Shown here piece after piece: positions 22,785 to 36,507 of a stretch of 64,000 nt of DNA (position 1 is its first letter; every line of letters starts with the position of its first letter). The notes under the pieces are model-generated. The model searched no databases and had not been told where the DNA came from. It was given only the letters and a program-made list of their open reading frames with translations. The stretch spans positions 1 to 64,000 of the forward strand of contig JAKCVP010000403.1 of assembly GCA_023512835.1 (NCBI GenBank), read 5' to 3'. The position numbers and the translations under genes are program-made. Source of the stretch: Taxillus chinensis. Its lineage: Eukaryota > Streptophyta > Magnoliopsida > Santalales > Loranthaceae.

Positions 22785-25130
22785 TCAACCTGCGTCCGCG
22801 TCCTCGCTTATCGTGGCGTCAGGAAACAGGGAATAGTGCCCCTTGCTAATAGGACGTTTTATCGGCCTGACGGGCCTGGGAGCTTGTAAGTCGTGTGGGC
22901 CGTCACCTTGCCTCTGGTCAGCAGCGGCGACGATATAAAGGCTGTATTCGTCGTCGTTGCTAAAGGCCAAAGTCGTCGACGAATTCTTGTTCGACAGGCA
23001 TGGCTGCAAGCTGATGTTGTTGTCAATCTGCGAGTGCTGCAAGCGTTGGCGTAACTCCTGCACTCGCTCCATCTTGTTTCGCCGCATCATCTCCAGCATC
23101 TTCTCACTTGGCAGGAGCGTTGAGTCGTCAACATTCAACGGATCCTCAAGGGCGTCTGCTGTCTCCTTGCTGCCATCCGTCATGCTCCTCGTGAGCTCGT
23201 TCGGGAAGGACCGCTTGCTTGCCAGAAAAGGGGAGCTCGCTTTGGTGCTGTATTGTGTCGATGGCGTATTCGGCAAGTCGTCACTGATAGACTTGCCGCA
23301 TAGATCAAACACATCTGAGCGCTGAGAGGCGGAAGTCTGGCTTGCGCTTGTCCTGCTGGAGGGCGAAGGCGGTGAGATACTGGTGGTGGAGTGCGCGGAA
23401 GCTGTGGCTTGCCTGAGTGGTTGCAATGATGTGCTCCGCCATGTAAAGCCGAGCCGCTTTGCTTTGGCTGGATCTAGGTGCTCAAACCCATCTTGAATCC
23501 TGACCGAATTGTCGCCATGAGCATTTCGGCGAGGTGCCCGCCTTTCTGACAGATGTGCAGCCGGCCTTTCGCTTTGCTCGTCCCGGTCTCCAACGGACAC
23601 GTCCAGATTTTGACGACTCGGTTTCGTGGTGTCTACAGACTCTCGCTGAGTGCCCGCCTCCGTCGTTTCAGCCTCAACAACTATATTGAGCGGAATTTGT
23701 GGTAGAGGACGTGACAATGTTGTCGCTGATGGACTCGGATCCGGCATCGGTAGCACAGATGGGAATCCTATTTGTGTTCCGCTCACTTCACCTGTCTTCA
23801 CAGTCTGTGGACTTTCCGCCTTGTCGTCCTTCCCTTCAGAGGGATGCTTGAAGGGCTGAGATTCGTTCTCGTTGATCAACTCCGAGTGCCTCTTTCTGAT
23901 GTTCATCAGGACACGAGCTTCTGTCGGTGTGACCGCCATCTCTCGCACCTCGTCTTGTTGGTGCGCAGAGGTTCTGATTATGGATTTTGTGGCAGACTGC
24001 CTTCGGATAACTGTTTCACTTCTGGCCCGTGACGTTCCCTTCACACGCAGTGCTGATTTCCTTGGCATTGGTGGACGCGGATGCGACTCTACCTTGACCA
24101 AAGAGTCGCTCCGTGAAGGGTGTTTATGTGCATTTGTCGCTTTTGCTTCAGTAATGACAAAGTTTTCAGAGGCAGAGTCGGACAGGTTCAGAACGCTAGT
24201 AGTCGCAGATAATGTAGACATTGATTCTTCAAGTACGCTCGACCCAGTCGAGGTTGGCGGTCGTCCCGGTCTCGTGGTTGATTCAGATGACTTGCTCGGC
24301 TGGCGCGACAGGGCAGTGCCGGGCTGATGTGCATGTTGCCGGCGTGAAGCCCGCCTTAGCACTGGCAGCGATGACTCGTGAGGCTCTTCGGCATCCGAAT
24401 CACTATCCAAGAATGTGTTGGCCAGAGTCTCAGATACTCGCGCAAGGCTCTTTTTATTTCTTCTGATTGTTGCCTTGCTAGATGATGTCCGGGACAGCGG
24501 TCCGTCACGGACTCTAGTGGCAGACGAGAATTCCTGGAACCATTGCGCCGCATCTGGGACTGAGCTTTCCTTTGCTAACCTGGACTTGCTCCGTAAAGAG
24601 ACTTTGGATGAATAGCCAGACTGGTAGAAAATGTCCCATCTCAGCGAAGAGTTGTGCGTGCGTTCTGTAGGCACTCGGGAGGAGCTGGAGTCGCGGGAGG
24701 GCTCCAAGCGCCTGTTTGTAGGTATATTTTGCGGCCAGCCCTGCGGCGGTGAAGGAAAGACATATTTATCAATTTTGCGTGGCGACAGAGCCTTGAATTT
24801 CTGCGAGGATGTGGCATGTTCATCGATTCGCTGGAGATTGCAGGCCGGCTTTTGAATCTCGTCGTTGACATTGGGGTTTGCTGCACAGTGAGCCTCAGCA
24901 GTGGGCTCAGAAGGGAGTTTCCTTAGCGCCGACGTCTCTTGCACCTCATTCAAAGAGCAAAGCGAAGAGCTCGCTTTTTGCTTCCGACGGGCCCTTCGAA
25001 AGACATTGTGAAACAGGCGGTGTTTTGACGGCGGTCGTGCTGCTGGTGTTTTACTGGGAGGGTGAAGCGGCAGTTGAGCCCAGTCTTCTCCAAGCAGCTC
25101 GCGGGCCTTTGAAGATAGAGGGACGACCAT
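22785..25130 (-). CDS. Unknown Ser-rich, mostly disordered protein, 781 aa
   Basis: A single long frame. I chose the ATG at 25130 (MVVPLSSKARELLGEDW) because the upstream in-frame extension has no ATG. The N-terminus has a short ordered-looking segment and a basic stretch (KHRLFHNVFRRARRKQK). Most of the protein is rich in Ser, Arg, Pro and Thr. Two segments look conserved: TPTEARVLMNIRKRHSELI in the middle and DPAKAKRLGFTWRSTS nearer the end. A helical Arg/Gln-rich stretch (MLEMMRRNKMERVQELRQR) precedes the tail. No membrane segment, signal peptide or catalytic motif was found. I do not recognise the family. The overall style resembles regulatory or scaffold proteins of filamentous ascomycetes, which is only an impression. 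Confidence 0.75.
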   Translation of the reverse strand: MVVPLSSKARELLGEDWAQLPLHPPSKTPAARPPSKHRLFHNVFRRARRKQKASSSLCSLNEVQETSALRKLPSEPTAEAHCAANPNVNDEIQKPACNLQRIDEHATSSQKFKALSPRKIDKYVFPSPPQGWPQNIPTNRRLEPSRDSSSSRVPTERTHNSSLRWDIFYQSGYSSKVSLRSKSRLAKESSVPDAAQWFQEFSSATRVRDGPLSRTSSSKATIRRNKKSLARVSETLANTFLDSDSDAEEPHESSLPVLRRASRRQHAHQPGTALSRQPSKSSESTTRPGRPPTSTGSSVLEESMSTLSATTSVLNLSDSASENFVITEAKATNAHKHPSRSDSLVKVESHPRPPMPRKSALRVKGTSRARSETVIRRQSATKSIIRTSAHQQDEVREMAVTPTEARVLMNIRKRHSELINENESQPFKHPSEGKDDKAESPQTVKTGEVSGTQIGFPSVLPMPDPSPSATTLSRPLPQIPLNIVVEAETTEAGTQRESVDTTKPSRQNLDVSVGDRDEQSERPAAHLSERRAPRRNAHGDNSVRIQDGFEHLDPAKAKRLGFTWRSTSLQPLRQATASAHSTTSISPPSPSSRTSASQTSASQRSDVFDLCGKSISDDLPNTPSTQYSTKASSPFLASKRSFPNELTRSMTDGSKETADALEDPLNVDDSTLLPSEKMLEMMRRNKMERVQELRQRLQHSQIDNNISLQPCLSNKNSSTTLAFSNDDEYSLYIVAAADQRQGDGPHDLQAPRPVRPIKRPISKGHYSLFPDATISEDADAG

Positions 25131-26015
25131 AGTTGGCCGGAGCAGATCAGACACTGGTGATAGTTGGTCTTGATGGAGTATTTCCAATGGTCGGACGGAA
25201 GTCGTGTCAAGTCATCTGGAGCAACGAGTGGTCAGAGGCAGGGGGGGAACGGACAGTGAATAGTAGTACTGTATGCCGAGTCCGCACAGGAAAAAGGCAG
25301 ACTTGCATCAACAACGGATAATACGAAAAACACGGGCCAGAGACGGCTGGGTTGGATGAGTTGATATCCGGCAGCGATCCAAAATAGCTGCTAGCGTGGC
25401 TAGTCCAAACGGCTCCACGAGGTGCGGGACTGGTGGGTGCCGGGTGGGCGCCCTGCTGCTCGAGTGCAGGGCAGCGGCGTAGCTTAGAAATTCACAGCCA
25501 ACCCCGGGGGCCCTGCTTCGTATGCATCCTTGGCTGCTGCTGCTCCTTCGGCACTCGATGCTCCTTCCTGAGTAAATGCTGCAGTGGTGCCCCCTGCGCC
25601 TGAGGCTCTGGACCACGTTGTCCTCCCGTGCCATCCTCGCCTGGCCTGACCGGTGCTTCCAGCAACATCCGACGCCTGTAGTGCAAATACCGCTCTGCCA
25701 GGGTCCGCCGTGGAATTCCACTCTCCCCGCCACATCCTGTCTCTTCCCAATTTTAGCTTCCTGTCGACCCCGAAGTCGAGCTCTGATTTATTTAAACCAG
25801 TAAAAGGGCCGCTTGATCGGGAATTCCGTGCATGGTCTGCGCGCCCTCAACTTCGCTTCAGCTTCCTGGCCTGTGTGTCGCTGCTCTCAACCGATCGCTG
25901 CCCCACGACGTCTCCATGCGCGAGTCATGCTTTTCGCATTGAAGGAGGGAATCGACCAGGTGCAGACGGATGCTTTGGGTTGCATTTGTATCATTGTGAC
26001 GCCAGAGCGCGCATA
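25131..26015. other. Intergenic, 0.88 kb
   Basis: Lies between two minus-strand genes: 3' of the ING-family gene and 5' of the 781-aa gene. No supported gene. An AT-rich TTTATTTAAA box lies at about 25787-25796. Confidence 0.5.
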
Positions 26016-28151
26016 TCAACGGCCGGTCGCCGCAGCACCTCGAGCTTCCTCCCTGCATTCGTTACTGCAATACCATTTATCCTTGTGACCAGGCATGCGT
26101 TTCAGGCCAACGCACTCGAGATGAAACCATTCGCGGGGACAATTCTCGTTGTCGCAGGCAACCATACTACCGTACGATACGCCTCCACACTTGCAGTATG
26201 TTGGCTCGTTATCATCGTTGCCTTCTCCCTCTTCGGCGTCATTCTCCGCCGTACCGTCCGCTCGGAGTCCTTCGCCAGCATCTAGTGATGAGATGGACGA
26301 CTTCCGCGATGGGTTGCTTTTCTTGCCTCCCTTGCGTGGGGAAGTCAGCGGCTGCACTTGTGGCGACGGAGCAGCGGAAGCTGAAGTATTGAGATTGGTA
26401 GCTCCCCTCGTGCTACGCGACCTTGACATGCCTGTTGATGCTGCTGCTGTTGCTGCTGCTGCAGCTACAGCTGCCGTAGTCGTTGTTGTAGTTGACTCGG
26501 TGCTAGCGCCCGCAACTGGGGTCCCGGGCTTTGATGGTCTGCTGCTCCCACGAGAGCGCGCATTCGCAGCTGCAGAGCTTTCCGCTTCTGCCGTAGGCTC
26601 CGTCTCCTCTCGCTTCATTTGATCTGTTGCTTTCGCTGGCTCGACGCCGGCCTCTGATGCTTTTCGCGTGGCCCCATCACTCTGAACGTCTACAGTATGG
26701 TCGAGTCCATTCTGTGCTTTGCGTTGACTGTTGAGCAGGGCATTTCTGGCCTCGCCTTTGTCGGTAGCTAAGCCATTCGCGGCACGCTGTTGGGCATGGG
26801 CTGATCCTGGTCTTCCGCGACCTTGCTCAGCGAGCCCAGACAGAGCAGAGTTCTGTCTGCCCCGCGATGACGCGCCTCGCTGCATGCTTGCGCCGCCAGG
26901 ACTGTTGTCCCGGTGAGCTGGACCAAATCCTCCACGAGTCGGGGAAGACGCAACAGATGGTGAGTTGGCACCAGGCCTATGCAGAAGATTAGTGGCTGGC
27001 CTGAACGCCTTAAGATTTCAATTGTCATACCTTTTCTTTGCTGTTGGTGGAGCAGGGAGTGACTTCTTCTTCCTCGGCTCAGCTGTAGGCACATCACGTT
27101 GCACCTCTCGCCCCGGAGCAGTGCGACCGTTGGTGGCCGCGCTCATAGTTCGCTCCATGGAAGCTCCTGCTGGCTTGTCGGCACGGCGTCTCTTCTGGGC
27201 AGACGGAGCTGCTCGAGAGTCCACTCGCTCATCTTGCGTCTTCTTGGGTTTCGCAGTATGTGCCTTCTTCGCGACTGGTCGCTCTGTGTCAAAGTCTGAG
27301 TCTAGGTGGTGGGCTCGGGATCGCTTCGCTGCAATCGCTTCCCTCCGAGCCTCGCTCCTTGAAGCAGCGGCGTCGTTTTCCACCGCTACTGCCGCATGCG
27401 CGAGGTTTGTGACATTGTGGGCATCGCGACGCACGCGCTCAGGTGCAACACCATTCGTTCTCTTCGTATCCTTCATGTGCGGCAAGGCCCAGTGCGAGTT
27501 GCTCCCCAGACGTGCCTCTTCACTGATCTCTTCCTCAATGTACGGCATGGCGCTATCAAGGCGCTCAAGCTGACGATTAATCGTCTCGTTCGCGTTTGCG
27601 AGAACCATGTTTTTTTCGTCAAGTACCATTGTCATCTCGCGAAGCTTCATCTGCATCTCGCGGTAGATTGTTGCGCGATGCTCAGCATGCTCATCCAATT
27701 GAAGCGTCTCAGGGATGAGCTGACTGCCCAAAGGAATGCTGCCGTCGACGACAGACGCGTTGGCACTACCACTGACGCTGTTGTTCATGGAAAGGCCAAA
27801 ATATGAGCTCGAAGGCTGTTCCAATCTTTGACGCGGTGCAGGGGGTAAGCTATTGAAGGCATCGAGAAGGTCTGATATGGAGTGATCTGGCTGATAGGCC
27901 TTGCCTTCTGTTTCTTTTAGGAGTGTGAATTGGCGCATTGTTTCCTTTGGTAGCGCAGCGAGACCATCGGTGAAGAAGGTGATTGCGGGATAAAAGCCAG
28001 GCGCCTCGTTCGACGGCGGATCTGGTTCGGCGATCATTGTGTTGGACGCGCGGAAGCCGAAAGGACGGGCGTAGTAATTGAGTGGGCGCGCAGCAGACGA
28101 GCGCACAGCGCGCGTCGGCTGCCTCCGTCCGTTGGACTCACGAATACTCAT
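26016..28151 (-). CDS. ING-family chromatin protein with C-terminal PHD finger
   Basis: Two exons on the minus strand, 27031-28151 and 26016-26976 (54-nt intron), 693 aa. The C-terminal PHD finger is complete: [19 protein letters not shown], then [10 protein letters not shown] and WYCSNEC, the Cys4-His-Cys3 pattern of ING proteins that read methylated H3K4. The N-terminal quarter has the ING helical region ([21 protein letters not shown], then an acidic helical part around [20 protein letters not shown]). Between them lie about 350 residues of low complexity, including runs of Thr and Ala (about codons at 26430-26500). Family members are subunits of histone acetyltransferase or deacetylase complexes (Yng1, Yng2, Pho23). 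Which of the three this is cannot be decided here; the long spacer and N-terminus suggest a Pho23-like protein. Confidence 0.85.
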
Positions 28152-29880
28152 GGCTAGAGGACGCGGACCGTAGGAATGCGCTTGGGAGGAGAAAGAGGTA
28201 GCTGCAGCTCTCTCAAGACGAGCGCGGCGTGCTGTCTAGCGGGGTGCGTGGGCCAAATCTGGGGAGATAGATTGCGAGAACGGATCGAGCATGTCGCGAA
28301 CTGTGGCCGACCTGCAAGTACACGGAAAGATAGATGTCCCTAAGGCAAGCGTTGGAGGTGGAGCAGGCGAGGGAGAGAGGGAGAGAGGGAGAGAAATCAG
28401 CGGACGCGGTGACGACTCTCCGGGGTCCTGACTCCCGACGGCAGAGTTGCCAGCGAGAAAGTGTGTAAGCAGAAGCACGGTCACGTGTCAGTCACTGCTC
28501 AGGCATGACCTGTCGTCGGCACGCATCGCATTGCATCGCATCAGGTCTGATTGAAAATTAAGGCCAATCTTAATCCAGCCCTCGAATTACTGTTCGTGAC
28601 TTGCTGCAGTAGCTCAAGCTGTAGTGCGATGTCAGTGACTGTGCAAGCCCGCTCATGCGTCACGCAAGCCATTGGACTGTATGTAGTTGCAGGAGCTCAT
28701 AGTGGGCCATGTCAGAGGAGCCAGCGTCCAACAAGGCCATTTCTACAGAGGCTGCAATCCTTCGAAACCTGGTTTGAACTTGTTCCACATGGATCTTGAG
28801 GCGGACCCCAATGTAGGCTCCTCGCACGACTAAGCTTCCCCTTGGTGGAGCGAACGAGTGGAGGTTTACGTCGCACTCGCACTCTGCATAGCAGCATCCA
28901 GATCTAAGTGACCATTGGTGGCCAATCAACGATTATTACAGCTCAAAGGTGTTTTTGAAAACTCATTAGAGAATCATGTTAGCTCCTGCTGGCTGCCCTA
29001 GAAGTCCCTAGTTGGGCTTGCCTCGTTGACCTGGACCATCTTGTTGTTGTGCTTTGACTTCCGCAGCGCATGACAGACATGCAGCAGAGCGCATGAGCTC
29101 CTCTGTCACTCTGCAGGTATTTGACGTACATGTAGTACAAGGCAGATTATAAGCATCGTGTTAGAGCCCGCCCGCATCGGGGATTTCGATTCTGGGGATG
29201 GTAAATGACCTCGGGAAGCTTCATGTCTCAGTAGGGCGTCGCGGTGTGAGCGGACAGGGAGTATGCCTGGACGTAGGCGCCGAGTACAGCATGTCACAGC
29301 ACCGAGGGGAGGGACTGTGGCGGGTGCATCCACTGACGACTCCTTCTGACTTCAGTATGCTGCAAATGCCCTCGAACTGTACGGCAGCTGTCTGGCCATT
29401 CTGGGCATAGTCGTGTCAGATTATTCAGGGGAAAGCGGACCCGTCCACCGCGCTCGCGCAAAAGCTGCATGGGACCTCATCATCCGCGGCCGATTATTTC
29501 CTTCGTCTTTAATCTCCCTTTGTCTCTGGCCGGCACTCTTCATATCTCGAATCCTCACGCGCCTCTGCGATACTCAACTTTCTCCAACCCCTCCCCTTGG
29601 AGAGGTCCACGCTCGCTACACGCACCGCTAGTGCGCCCCAGTCATTCACTCGACCAACCCCTTGGAGGCTAAACCACCTACATCTCGTCTCTCATTTCAT
29701 ATCTTTCAGCCCCGTCCATCGCAGGGAGCGCTTCTCGCGGCATCACACAGCTGCCCTTCTTTCGAACCTCATTCTGCCCGTCTAGCCGTCTTTGCGTATC
29801 CCGTTCGGCCATTGTCGCGCGAAACCCATACTCGAGCGTGTAACCAGTACGAGGAGCTTGCTCTCCACGAATGCGCGAAA
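28152..29880. promoter_or_regulatory. Long divergent intergenic region, ING gene / Uds1 gene
   Basis: 1.7 kb between two divergent genes, the longest gap in the window, so it should hold both promoters and leaders. A GGGAGAGA microsatellite lies at about 28368-28396 and a GCATC-type repeat at about 28520-28542. The stretch at about 29500-29780 is CT-rich and open in frame with the Uds1 gene but contains no in-frame ATG before 29881. No gene supported. Confidence 0.45.
28368..28396. repeat. GGGAGAGA microsatellite
   Basis: Three to four near-perfect 8-bp units of GGGAGAGA in the promoter region upstream of the ING-family gene. Confidence 0.8.
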
Positions 29881-31769
29881 ATGAACGGACTCAGAACTCC
29901 TCAGGACAATTTCAAGCCTGGTCATTCATACACATCGAGCGACGACAGCGACTACGGTCAGATTAATAGCCTTTCTCGAAGTGAAAGCGGGACCAGTCAG
30001 ACGCACTATGATGACCTGTTGCATGATCCCGCTCCAAAAGCCCTGATGGACGATTATACACGAGACGACTTTGACATGGATCGCCCGAAAGAAGAAGCGG
30101 GAATTTTTCGAAAATCGCGTACTTTTGATGGCGCAGACCCTATGGCGATGCACCTGTTACTGGAAACGGCAGTTGATGACAGCCAGGCATATGAAATCCT
30201 CTCGCCAGAGCAACTAGATCGACTGAAGAAAGAGGAGGGTTCAATTGACCGCAGAATAGAAGCACTGAAGAGGAAGTTATACCTGGAGTCAAAAGTCCGC
30301 AGTGCGGCGCAATCAGTCAGTCGACTGAATGCGAAGCAGATACCAGACACGGACGCTCTGGCAGAAAGCACCCGGAAATGCGAAGAACTAGCCCAGGATC
30401 TACTTCGCCTGGAAAGGCAGAAACACGAGCTGGAATCCCAAAGGCTACGGCATACCGCCGCCGTTCTGCAAATGGATCACCAAAAACAAAAGTCACGACC
30501 AGAGCACGCGCAGACGAATGGATGGAGAAATTCAGATGAATGGGGAACTGGCTTCGGCATGGTGCCATTAGCAAATACCGACGATGGCATCATTGATCTG
30601 ACTAGCATGGGCTCCGGATCAAACAAAGAGCTGGAGTCCAAAGTGAAAGGTCTCAATAATTCGTTTGCCCCTCTACTGCTCGCATCTGGGCGTGGAAGTG
30701 CAGTGCCAGGGGATGATGCCTCTGCTGAAGAGCACATTGCCTTCCTTGAGGCTGGGCTCGCGTCCTTGCAACAAGAGACCGACAAGCTGTGGGACATCAT
30801 CGAGTCAAGCGCCGAAGATCGGCGTCTGCGCAAACTTCAGGTCGGAGAGTCGTCTCGCGATTTGGACGACGAACACGATGAGGAACCGTACTCCAACGAG
30901 CCATTCTCGTTGCATGGTTTCTCCGACAAGGTGCAACGACTGTGCAACCGCGCTACTTCCCTGCATGACAAACAGTATGCTCTTCACGACCAGATGGCGT
31001 CAGAGCGAAGCCAGCTTCAGAGTCAATTGGAGAACGCCAGCAGCGATTTGGAAAAGCACCGTGAGCTACAAACTCAGCTAGAAGCCGCGACGAGCGATTT
31101 GGAACAGCAGCGTCAAATGAATCAAGCGCATGAAGAAGAGAAAAACCACCTGGGTGCCGAGGTTGCAAGGCTCCAGACTGAGGTGACGATTGCACGAGCG
31201 GAGCTTGACGGCTCTGGAGGCAGTCGGGCTCAAAAGGCAGCTGAAGAAGCAGTGCCAAAGCTGGAAGCCGAGCTCCGCCAGCTGACAGAACGCAACAACG
31301 AATTGACGCAGGAATTGAGTGAACTCGTCAATGAGCACGAAGCACTGGTCAAGCAGGGCGTCGAAGCGGAGAGAGAGCGCGAAACACTAGAGAATAACGT
31401 CGACAGCCTCCGCGACAAGGTAGAGACGCTCGAGGTCCGCTTGAACGAAGAGCGGGTGCGGTTGATGGGCGCGGCCACCGACGGCTCTAAACAATCGACG
31501 AGCATGGGCGTTATGCGTGATGAGTTCAAGAAGATGATGCGAGAAGCTCGCGCAGAGCATTTCCGGGGCCTTCGAGTAAGACTTTGTCGAATTACAGAAG
31601 CGCAGTCAAACTCACTAACACACGCATTTAGGCGGAGCAAGAAGAAAGGCGCAGACTCGAGGCCCTCATTCGAACACTGCGAAAAGACCAGAACCAATCC
31701 CCGTCGACGACTCTTTCACCTTCGTCGATAGGGAAGTCTGGGCTTTCGCGAAGTGTAATGGCGACATGA
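29881..31769 (+). CDS. Uds1-domain (up-regulated during septation) coiled-coil protein
   Basis: Two exons, 29881-31575 and 31632-31769 (56-nt intron), 610 aa. The start is the first in-frame ATG (MNGLRTPQDNFK). The Uds1 domain lies at about residues 90-230: LSPEQLDRLKKEEGSIDRRI, then ALKRKLYLESKVRSAAQSV. The second half is a long coiled coil, roughly residues 260-560, full of Glu, Gln, Leu and Arg heptads. Splicing replaces an unrelated read-through tail with EQEERRRLEALIRTLRKDQ and a short Ser-rich end. The fission yeast member was named for induction during septation, and filamentous-fungal relatives are linked to polarity or septa. The molecular role here is unknown. The promoter region is shared with the ING-family gene. 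Confidence 0.87.
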
Positions 31770-32698
31770 TTACTGACTGATACGTTATCTGATTCAACCG
31801 ACTTCGTATATTAGGGACTTTGCATGATTGGAGTTTGTCGACGTTGATAGCGCTGCTTGCTTAGCGAAGGAGCTCACGGCGCGAGGTTTTGCAGAAGCAC
31901 TGGCACTTTGAGCCTGCGATGATGGGCGCCGGAGGGGATTTTTGGTGTACAGCACGTCTCTGTTTTCCGGATAAGAGGAGCGAAACGTCAACGCTTGTAT
32001 ATGAGGCAGTTTGTTTTGCTTACCTGGCGACCCATGAACTATGCAGATTCATCAAGAGATCCTTCTTGTGTGCTTACATGAACCTGACATCGTGTTCCTT
32101 GCCAAAGCGAGTGACATGCTTCGCGCCTCAGGGGCGGCAGGCGCTATTGATAGGCTGAGGGGATAGGCTGAGAGGAGGCGCGGCTGCGTAAGCCAGTCTC
32201 CATCCTCCAACCAAGCGTGAGTCTGCCATTATTCTTCCCTGGATCGCAGACGTGTCTGCGCAACCCGAAGCGCCAGCCAGCAGCGGCTGCCGTGCAGGAT
32301 CATGCATATGTCTTTAGTAAAGCGGACGTCCTGTTCCTGTGCCTGACATCCATCGCCCCATGCGCCATGGTGCGACAAGCACTACTCCTTGTCGCTTGCA
32401 CGGGTCGCGAGTGCCAGAATCGGCGTCTGGACAAGCCCTATTCCTTGAAATTGTCCAAAAATCCCGCCGCTTTCCTATATTGACTCTCATCTCTGTAATG
32501 CGTGAAGCTTTTCTATCCATTTCCGTATCTCACCTCACTCTGTGGCAGGTCCTTTTCCTTGACAACTTCCGTACACTCGCTCCTTCCATGCTAAGACTTA
32601 CATCCGATACTTTCTTTTATACGAACACTCTGGTAGTGCTTTCCTAGAATCTACTTTCGCTTCAATACCCTTGTCCAGGACTACACCCTGCCGGTAAC
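31770..32698. other. Intergenic, promoter side of the GH76 gene
   Basis: No gene supported. A small direct repeat of GATAGGCTGAG occurs at about 32149-32159 and 32162-32172. Confidence 0.5.
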
Positions 32699-34028
32699 AT
32701 GAGATTTCACAACATCCTCCCAGCTGCGCTACTGCTGCCTCTCGCTGCGTCTTTCAGCTTTCAAAAAACCAGCCCAGCCAATCTGAAACTTGACGCATCC
32801 TCTCCGGCCAATCTTCAAGTAGCAGCCCAGACTGTGGGTCAGAATCTCTACTCCTACAAGCCACAGGGTGGCCGCTTTACCCAGCTCGCACCTTGGTTCT
32901 GGTGGATTGGGGGTGCGGCCTGGGACACCTTCCTCTCGTACGGTGCCTACACGAAGGACACGCAATTCGAAAACCAGACGATCCACTTCCTTGACGAAAA
33001 CACTGGGAAAGCATTCGACTTTGTCCAGTCCAACAACGGCGGCTCGGAGGCCAGTGATGACCAGGCGCTGTGGGCTTTTGCCGCGCTCTCTGGCCTTGAG
33101 CTTGGAGTTGATCACTCAGGGATTAAGTGCCCTGCTGATAAGCCGAGTTGCAAGCCTTTCTTGGATCTTGCCCATAACACATACACGGACTTCATCAGTC
33201 GCTGGAACGCCAGCACCTGTGGCGGTGGTATGCCATGGGGCTTCGTATATAACCCTGGAGCGCCGAACCAGCTCACGTACAAGAACACCATCACAAACGG
33301 TGGCTTCTTCCATCTCGCAGCACGGCTGGCGCGCTATACTGGCCAGAAGGACTACGCTGATTGGGCTGAGAAGATTTGGGACTGGTTGGAGAAGACAGGT
33401 CTCATAACTGAGGATTTTGACGTATACGACGGAGCAAGCAGCACTGATAACTGTCAGACGATCGACAAGGATGAGTGGACTTACTTGAATGCAGTCTTGG
33501 TATATGGGGCTGCTGCCATGGCCGACTACTCCAATGGGTAAGTCATGCTGCTGCCGTCGAGCAGGTTCAGCATAAGCGACCTCAGGCTGACAAGCTCATA
33601 GCAAAGACCGTAAATGGGCTGATCGCGCTGCCAACCTCACCGATGTTGCCATCCAAAAATTCACCAAGCCTGTCGATTCTGCACCTGGAGTGATCTTCGA
33701 GGCGAACCGCGACTGTGAGAGACAGGGCAAGTGCAATACCGACCAGAAGACTTTCAAAGGTTATCTAGCGAGATACCTCGGTCGCACCGCCAGTCTGCTC
33801 CCTGAGCTCAAACCCAAGATTGTCAGCGTCCTGAATGCGACCGTAGTAGGCGCGGTCCAGACCTGCACTGGCGGCGACGGAAAGACAAACTGTGGATCAA
33901 AGTGGTACACCGGCTCGTTCAATGGTGAAGTAACCCCTCCTCAGGATCTTGCCGTCTTCGATGCACTGGTTGCATTGATCGGGGTGGATCATCCTCCCCT
34001 AAAGGCATCTGATGTTCAGCATTACTAG
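32699..34028 (+). CDS. GH76 mannan endo-1,6-alpha-mannosidase-like protein (Dfg5/Dcw1 type)
   Basis: Two exons, 32699-33537 and 33602-34028 (64-nt intron), 421 aa. An N-terminal signal peptide (ILPAALLLPLAASFS) leads into a GH76 domain covering the rest. The catalytic Asp pair is visible in GGSEASDDQALWAFAA, preceded by WFWWIGGAAWDTFLSYG and followed by the GGMPWGFVYNPG and KNTITNGGFFHLAARLAR segments typical of Dfg5/Dcw1. Conserved cysteines in the second half include CERQGKC and QTCTGGDGKTNCGSKW. These enzymes are thought to trim GPI glycans and attach GPI proteins to the cell wall. This copy ends at ASDVQHY without a hydrophobic GPI-addition tail, so it is more likely secreted than membrane-anchored. 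Several paralogues are usual in filamentous fungi. Confidence 0.92.
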
Positions 34029-34557
34029 CCACTGCTTTGTCAGATCACTGGGCACTGATAGTACAGGTAGTCAGTATTTGTACGGCTTTGAGCAAAGGAG
34101 AGGTACATAGAAAATATACTTAGCGCTCGATTGGGCACAAGTGCTGCAGCAGCTAATTGAGCGTACGGCAAGAATGCACTTATGCTCAACCTCAGTCATA
34201 GCCTATACTGCAGGACAGTGTAAATGGAACACGCGCGCACGTCTCGGCAACTGTCGAATGCAAGAGCAGTGTAGAGCAAATTTTGTTCATTTCATGTCCA
34301 TGCATTGCCTTTTTGAGTTCATCTGACACATCCCAGCATCCATCAAGCACATGTCATCGCTACGCTACGCAACGCAAGAAGCGCCGCAGATCGCATATGC
34401 CGTGCCTCGCGTCAGTCAAGCGTTCAAAGCCATGCACCTGACGTCAAACGTGAATCCTTGGACATGTCCAGGCGTCTACTCTTTTGTGATGGATAATGTG
34501 GTTTTAGGAGGGCGGGCGATATCAATGGGCGGAAAGACTGTCGTGCGTCTTTGCCGC
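34029..34557. other. Intergenic between convergent genes
   Basis: 3' flanks of the GH76 gene (+) and egd2 (-). Nothing recognised. Confidence 0.5.
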
Positions 34558-35968
<1,411 letters not shown>

Positions 35969-36507
35969 TGTTGCTTTTCGATCGGTCTTGAGGGGCGGCG
36001 ATGGCAAGGACGATTGTTTCAGGGGGAGCGGGAGAGCACGAAGAGAAGCTGCGTGCTGGATGGCTGGGGCGGGTCAGGTCGCTGCTGGGAACGAAGTTCG
36101 TCGTTGCAGCTAGTTTTGGGTCTTGGCGTTTTGCTCTGTGAACGCGGAGCTCGGGCCGCTCTGGGGTGGGCGTGGCTGTCATAGAAGACGTGCCTGGTCA
36201 AATGCTCGGTTCAGCGCTGTACGTTCATCGGTTCAAAGCCCACTCGCGTGGACTTCTGCAGCCACCAGTCTCTGCGCACGACTCAATTTCATTCATGGGA
36301 GAGGACGTGTCTTCAATATAATTCTACAGTATATACAGAGAGAATAGAAAGGACGATGCCCCGTCCTTATGAAGACAACTCTACGCTATGCATATGCTTC
36401 TCTTACAGCGCTGATTCTAGGACATCGCTCTGTCTCCTTAGTAGAAGAGAGCCCCCTAGTACATCCTCTATAGCGTTCCCTCTTTTATTGTTACATTGCG
36501 TCTCTCT
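35969..36507. other. Intergenic, egd2 promoter and mL44 3' flank
   Basis: Both neighbours are on the minus strand. egd2 reads away from here, so its promoter is at the 35969 side. No gene supported. Confidence 0.5.

Noticed and set aside
25653..26285. 210-codon plus-strand ORF opposite the ING-family PHD finger
   Set aside because: It overlaps the conserved PHD coding sequence on the other strand and has no motif.
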